A stretch of 64,000 nt of DNA from Prorocentrum cordatum. Lineage: Eukaryota > Sar > Dinophyceae > Prorocentrales > Prorocentraceae. Positions 60,885 through 64,000 of this stretch are shown here, in pieces. The translations under genes and the position numbers were made by a program. The notes beneath the pieces were generated by a model. That model saw nothing but the letters and a program-made list of their open reading frames with translations, did not search any database and was not told where the DNA came from. Every line of letters begins with the position of its first letter. Within the stretch, counting starts at the first letter, position 1. The DNA is taken from the NCBI GenBank assembly GCA_963575745.1, contig CAUYUJ010014769.1, positions 261,742 through 325,741 of the forward strand. Direction: 5' to 3'.

Positions 60885-61640
60885 CATGTTGCCTGGCACG
60901 TTCCGCGGAGCGTCCCGTGGCGAGTCCACCTGGCACGTCGCGCGGTGCACGCCATTTGCACGTTCCGTAGCGCGTCCCCTTGGCACGTCCCGCGGTGCGT
61001 GCCCATGGCACGTCCCCTGGCACGTCGCCTGGCGCGTCCCTTGGGACGTTCCGCGGCGCGTCCTCCTGGCATGTCCCCCTGTCGATTGGTTCTTGGGCAG
61101 CTACCATCTGCTCAGGCAGCTCGAGCTTACGATCCAGATCAGTTCGGTCAGGACTCGATCCACAACGCTATATAGAGCACAATCGCGGCATGGCACATCG
61201 CAGTTCAGCACGGCCAGCACAGCGCAGCCGTCGGCATGGTACATCAAGATCGATACATTCAACATTGTATATTGACACGTTCCTTGGCGCGTTCCTTGGC
61301 GAGTCCACCTGGCACGTCGCACGGCGCGTCCCCTGGCACGGCCCGCGGCACGTCCATTGGCACGTTCCGTAGCGCGTCCCCTTGGCACGTCCCGCGGTGC
61401 GTGCCCATGGCACGTCCCCTGGCACGTCGCCTGGCGCGTCCCTTGGGACGTTCCGCGGCGCGTCCTCCTGGCATGTCCCCTCTGTCGATTGGCTCTTGGG
61501 CAGCTACCATCTGCTCAGGCAGCTCGAGCTTACGATCCAGATCAGTTCGGTCAGGACTCGGATGCCAGGGAGGACTCGATCCACAACGCTGTATATATAT
61601 ATATATAGAGCACAATCGCGGCATGCAACATCGCAGCTCA
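60885..61640. repeat. 403-bp-spaced tandem duplication with GGCACGTCC phrases
   Basis: About 60962-61225 is repeated nearly exactly at 61364-61640 (spacing 402-403 bp). The first part of each copy is built of GGCACGTCCC-like decamers; the second part (TCGATTGG, CTCAGGCAGCTCGAGCTTAC) is unique. Copy 2 differs by an inserted GATGCCAGG-type segment and by an expanded TA run before AGAGCACAATCGCGGCATG. Confidence 0.95.
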
Positions 61641-61649
61641 GCACGACGT

Positions 61650-62046
61650 AGCACAGCACAGCCCTCGGCACAGTACATCAAGATCGATACATTTCGATAC
61701 ATCCAGCATTGCATTTGCCCGTCGCCCAATCAAGTGTCTTTGAAACGTTGCCATGCCTTACATTTCTAGGTTCCTTTCCGGGTTCGTGGGTCGATCATGT
61801 TCCAAGCGTTTCCAAATCAGTTGGTTGCGCTGTTTAACGCTGTCGTCTACCACGTCGTCAGTTCCTTCTCTTCCGTTTGCAGAGCCACAGGGCCGTGCGT
61901 GCATCATGAAGACCTCCAGAGCTTAGCTGCCCCGACACGCAACACGCAGCCCGTATTTTGCTGATACGGATCTCAACACACAGGTTGACAACGTAGGTCT
62001 GGCGCGATATGTTCGCCAGAACGTGGACCAACAGGTGCCGATCCAA
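61650..62046. other. No supported gene
   Basis: Unique sequence without convincing frames. Confidence 0.4.
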
Positions 62047-62125
62047 CACGCAGCGTGTTCAACCGAGACGGCTTGAGAACGGCACGTGTTGCGTTTCAAC
62101 AAGGGCGTAGCAGGGCAGCTAGGCT
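62047..62125. repeat. Dispersed repeat, CACGCAGCGTGTTCAACC family, copy 2
   Basis: Matches 13547-13625 at ACGCAGCGTGTTCAACC, TTGCGTTTCA and AGGGCAGCT in the same order. Confidence 0.6.
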
Positions 62126-62129
62126 CCAG

Positions 62130-62520
62130 AGGCGTCTGGTTTGGGGTGTCCAGAGGCGCCCCGAGGAACAACGGCGAGATCCATAAGCGTCCAAAAACTT
62201 CGTGCCTCGGACCTCGATCCTCCACCTCAGGCTCCGCCCCAGGTAAATCTTCAAAAACATGCTCCACGCTGCCTGAGCATAGCCTCCACCCCGCCACGAT
62301 ACCTGCCCCGCCCGATGGCCCTTCGCCGACCCGCCCGCCGCGCCCAGCGAGCTCACCCCCAACACCCCGCGACGGACAACCGCTTCCTGCTGACGGTCGG
62401 GCCGCAAAAACCCGGGCCTCTGGCGCCCGGCTGGGACGATCCGGGCGCCCGCAGAGAAGCCCCTGCGGCAGCACCGCCGCGAAGCGACGGGCATCAAAAA
62501 AGCCCGAGCACCTCGAGCCG
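62130..62520. other. Ambiguous coding potential, no gene called
   Basis: The minus strand has two protein-like frames (AWSMFLKIYLGRSLRWRIEV and EPEVEDRGPRHEVFGRLWIS) over the same bases, so neither is called. Confidence 0.3.
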
Positions 62521-62523
62521 CGA

Positions 62524-62623
62524 NNNNNNNNNNNNNNNNNNNNNNNNNNNNNNNNNNNNNNNNNNNNNNNNNNNNNNNNNNNNNNNNNNNNNNNNNNNNN
62601 NNNNNNNNNNNNNNNNNNNNNNN
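62524..62623. other. Assembly gap of 100 N
   Basis: Exactly 100 undetermined bases, the usual placeholder for a gap of unknown size. It abuts a CTC array, which probably caused the break. Confidence 0.99.
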
Positions 62624-62700
62624 CTCCTCCTCCTCCTCCTCCTCCTCCTCCTCCTCCTCCTCCTCCTCCTCCTCCTCCTCCTCTTCATCCTCCTCCTCCG
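62624..62700. repeat. (CTC)n array
   Basis: CTC array at the right edge of the gap. Confidence 0.95.
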
Positions 62701-62814
62701 ATTGATCATTATCCCCCTCATCCTCCCCATCCTCCCCCTCCTCCTCGCCTCGCCTCGCCGCGGTGCCCCTCCTCACCTCGGGTCATGAAAAAAAAGAAAA
62801 AGAAACCATGACGG

Positions 62815-62950
62815 AAGATTATTCTTAGCTTTCGGTCTCTGGGGGTCCTCGCCAGGCCTCAGGACCGTCAAAAAACGACTCAGCATGAAAAACTGGTCCT
62901 GGAGAGAGGGTCGAGACCTTTGGGGTGGACGTTATGAACAATCCTGATGT
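62815..62950 (+). repeat. Dispersed repeat, copy 2
   Basis: Matches 21560-21690 with the same block order (CTGGGGG, CCTCGCC, GGACCGTC, AAAAACGAC, ATGAAAAA). Confidence 0.8.
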
Positions 62951-62959
62951 CGGGGCTCT

Positions 62960-63680
62960 GGACTCCTCTGTCTGTGATGCTTGCTGGCCTGGCAACCGCT
63001 GGATCGCCAGTTCTTCTGAAAACGACCTCCGAAGGTCCTGGTTCCCCGACGGCACTCTGCCCGCCGCCCATCAGATGACGGCCGTGCCTCTCGATGGCCA
63101 CTTGCACTGCCCCCCCGAGTGGCAGCTCGCACTGATCCGCAGAACCTGTGAGTGCACTGGTCCCTGGTGCCTGAAGAAGCCGCCCGTGCGTTCTTCAAGA
63201 CATTGGCTCTCGACATCTGAGGCCATCTCCCTGTTTCCTCTCCTGCGGCCGCCCTCCTCTTCTCCACCTGTCTCAGTGTGCCCATGGCCCAGCGCGGCCC
63301 GCCGGCTGTTTGACCGAGTTGGCAACCACTCGCTGCTGACAGAAGGGTGCTTGCTGGACTCATTGACTCGGGGGCGCGCAAACATCGATATTGGCGATCC
63401 ATGGATTTGGCGCGCGGTCGCCAAATCCATGGATCGGGGGAGGAGCCCTCCCCAAAATACGGCCGGTGCCGCCTCGTTCGGTGGCGGAAATCCGCAATTT
63501 CCCATGGAAACAGGACCCGTCGCTAATCCACGCCCCCTTGATCTATGATTGCGATCGCCTGATTGACCCCGCCAAAAGGTGAAGCCACTCGATCATTGAA
63601 GTAGGACGGCGCTTAAAGTAAAGTGGAATCTGGGACTCAAAAAATACCTACTTTCAACGACCGGTGGGCCATTGCTGAGC
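62960..63680. other. Ambiguous coding potential, no gene called
   Basis: The plus strand is open for 207 codons from 62925 and the minus strand for about 150 codons. Neither has a recognisable domain. The palindrome at 63396 interrupts the stretch. Confidence 0.3.
63396..63435. repeat. Hairpin, 17-bp perfect arms
   Basis: GATCCATGGATTTGGCG (63396-63412) pairs with CGCCAAATCCATGGATC (63419-63435) across a 6-nt loop. Confidence 0.95.
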
Positions 63681-63683
63681 ATC

Positions 63684-63847
63684 GTTTAACCGATCCCCAT
63701 CCCCACCAGCGTTGACTGGGCCCCACTGGCCGATGTACCCCCCTGATGGGGATATGGGCTGCTCTCTTCGGGTTCGAGGGGCACATCTCCAACTAAGGTG
63801 GTGAGACGGTGGGGCTCGAGGGATGTGGATGGAGATGGGGTTAGGGA
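63684..63847. mobile_element. MITE-like element, family GTTGAACCGATCCCC, copy 2
   Basis: The left end GTTTAACCGATCCCCATCCC is well kept; the right end (GGAGATGGGGTTAGGG) is decayed. The interior follows copy 1 (45959-46132) throughout. Confidence 0.8.
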
Positions 63848-63897
63848 TTTTGAGCAGGGGCCGACCTTCCCGGCATTTCTATAGGCCTACCACGACA

Positions 63898-64000
63898 TGT
63901 TCTTAGAACCCAGAAATGTTCTAAGAACAAAACAAGGTTCTTAGAGCAAAAGCCCGATGTGTTAAACAAGCCAGTCCCGGCCAGAAATGTTCTAAGAACA
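63898..64000. repeat. GTTCTTAGAAC / TTCTAAGAAC palindromic repeats
   Basis: At least four copies of the partly palindromic TTCTAAGAAC or GTTCTTAGA motif at 63899, 63917, 63940 and 63988. The pattern continues past the window edge. Confidence 0.85.

Noticed and set aside
61165-61185. TATATAG before AGCACAATCG as a TATA promoter
   Set aside because: Dinoflagellate promoters generally lack a classical TATA box and the motif lies in a tandem satellite; noted only as a repeat feature.

Overview
The window reads as nuclear DNA of a dinoflagellate. The strongest evidence is an exact 22-nt dinoflagellate spliced leader (DinoSL) at 37776-37797, which sits at the 5' tip of a retrotransposon. A second DinoSL-like sequence (19 of 21 positions) lies at 19975-19995. 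GC-rich sequence, very low gene density, kilobases of simple repeats and many hairpin-forming repeats all fit. The genus cannot be fixed from the sequence; a free-living GC-rich lineage such as Prorocentrum is a guess. I see no bacterial operon, tRNA, rRNA or CRISPR array.

Layout. 0.2-8.7 kb: a decamer array, then a run of minus-strand exon-like blocks (8.7 down to 2.4 kb) separated by GGA, ATC and CT arrays; these probably belong to one or more intron-rich genes. 9.7-11.6 kb: 24-bp and 12-bp minisatellites, each followed by a perfect palindrome. 11.9-14.2 kb: a minus-strand, intron-split and apparently incomplete peptidase S28 gene. 14.6-16.8 kb: AT and GT tracts and a 1.1-kb foldback element. 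17.4-20.5 kb: arrays of a GTGGTGCAA phrase, a GAC array and a relic DinoSL. 22.4-24.4 kb: CTC and CAGCCT arrays. 24.40-27.54 kb: a 3.1-kb terminal-inverted-repeat element inserted exactly inside a 73-bp tandem repeat. 30.0-31.96 kb: a GGA array and two uncharacterised minus-strand coding-like blocks. 32.2-37.8 kb: a near full-length LINE on the minus strand (DinoSL, ORF1, endonuclease, reverse transcriptase, zinc knuckle) with a decayed ORF2. 39.3-42.4 kb: a second, different LINE remnant on the plus strand. 44.5-56.5 kb: mostly ATC/ATG arrays, with a satellite block at 49.3-50.5 kb and several MITE-like elements. 57-64 kb: one long minus-strand reading frame, 75-bp and 403-bp tandem repeats, a 100-N gap and further dispersed repeats.

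No shared pathway is visible. Identifiable coding capacity is mostly retroelement plus one S28 peptidase; the other coding-like blocks cannot be named. The most informative content is the mobile-element biology: a spliced-leader-tipped LINE, a precise TIR insertion that can be undone on paper to restore a repeat unit, and several short inverted-repeat families that often abut candidate exons and could be introner-like. Splice junctions given here were inferred by eye and are approximate.
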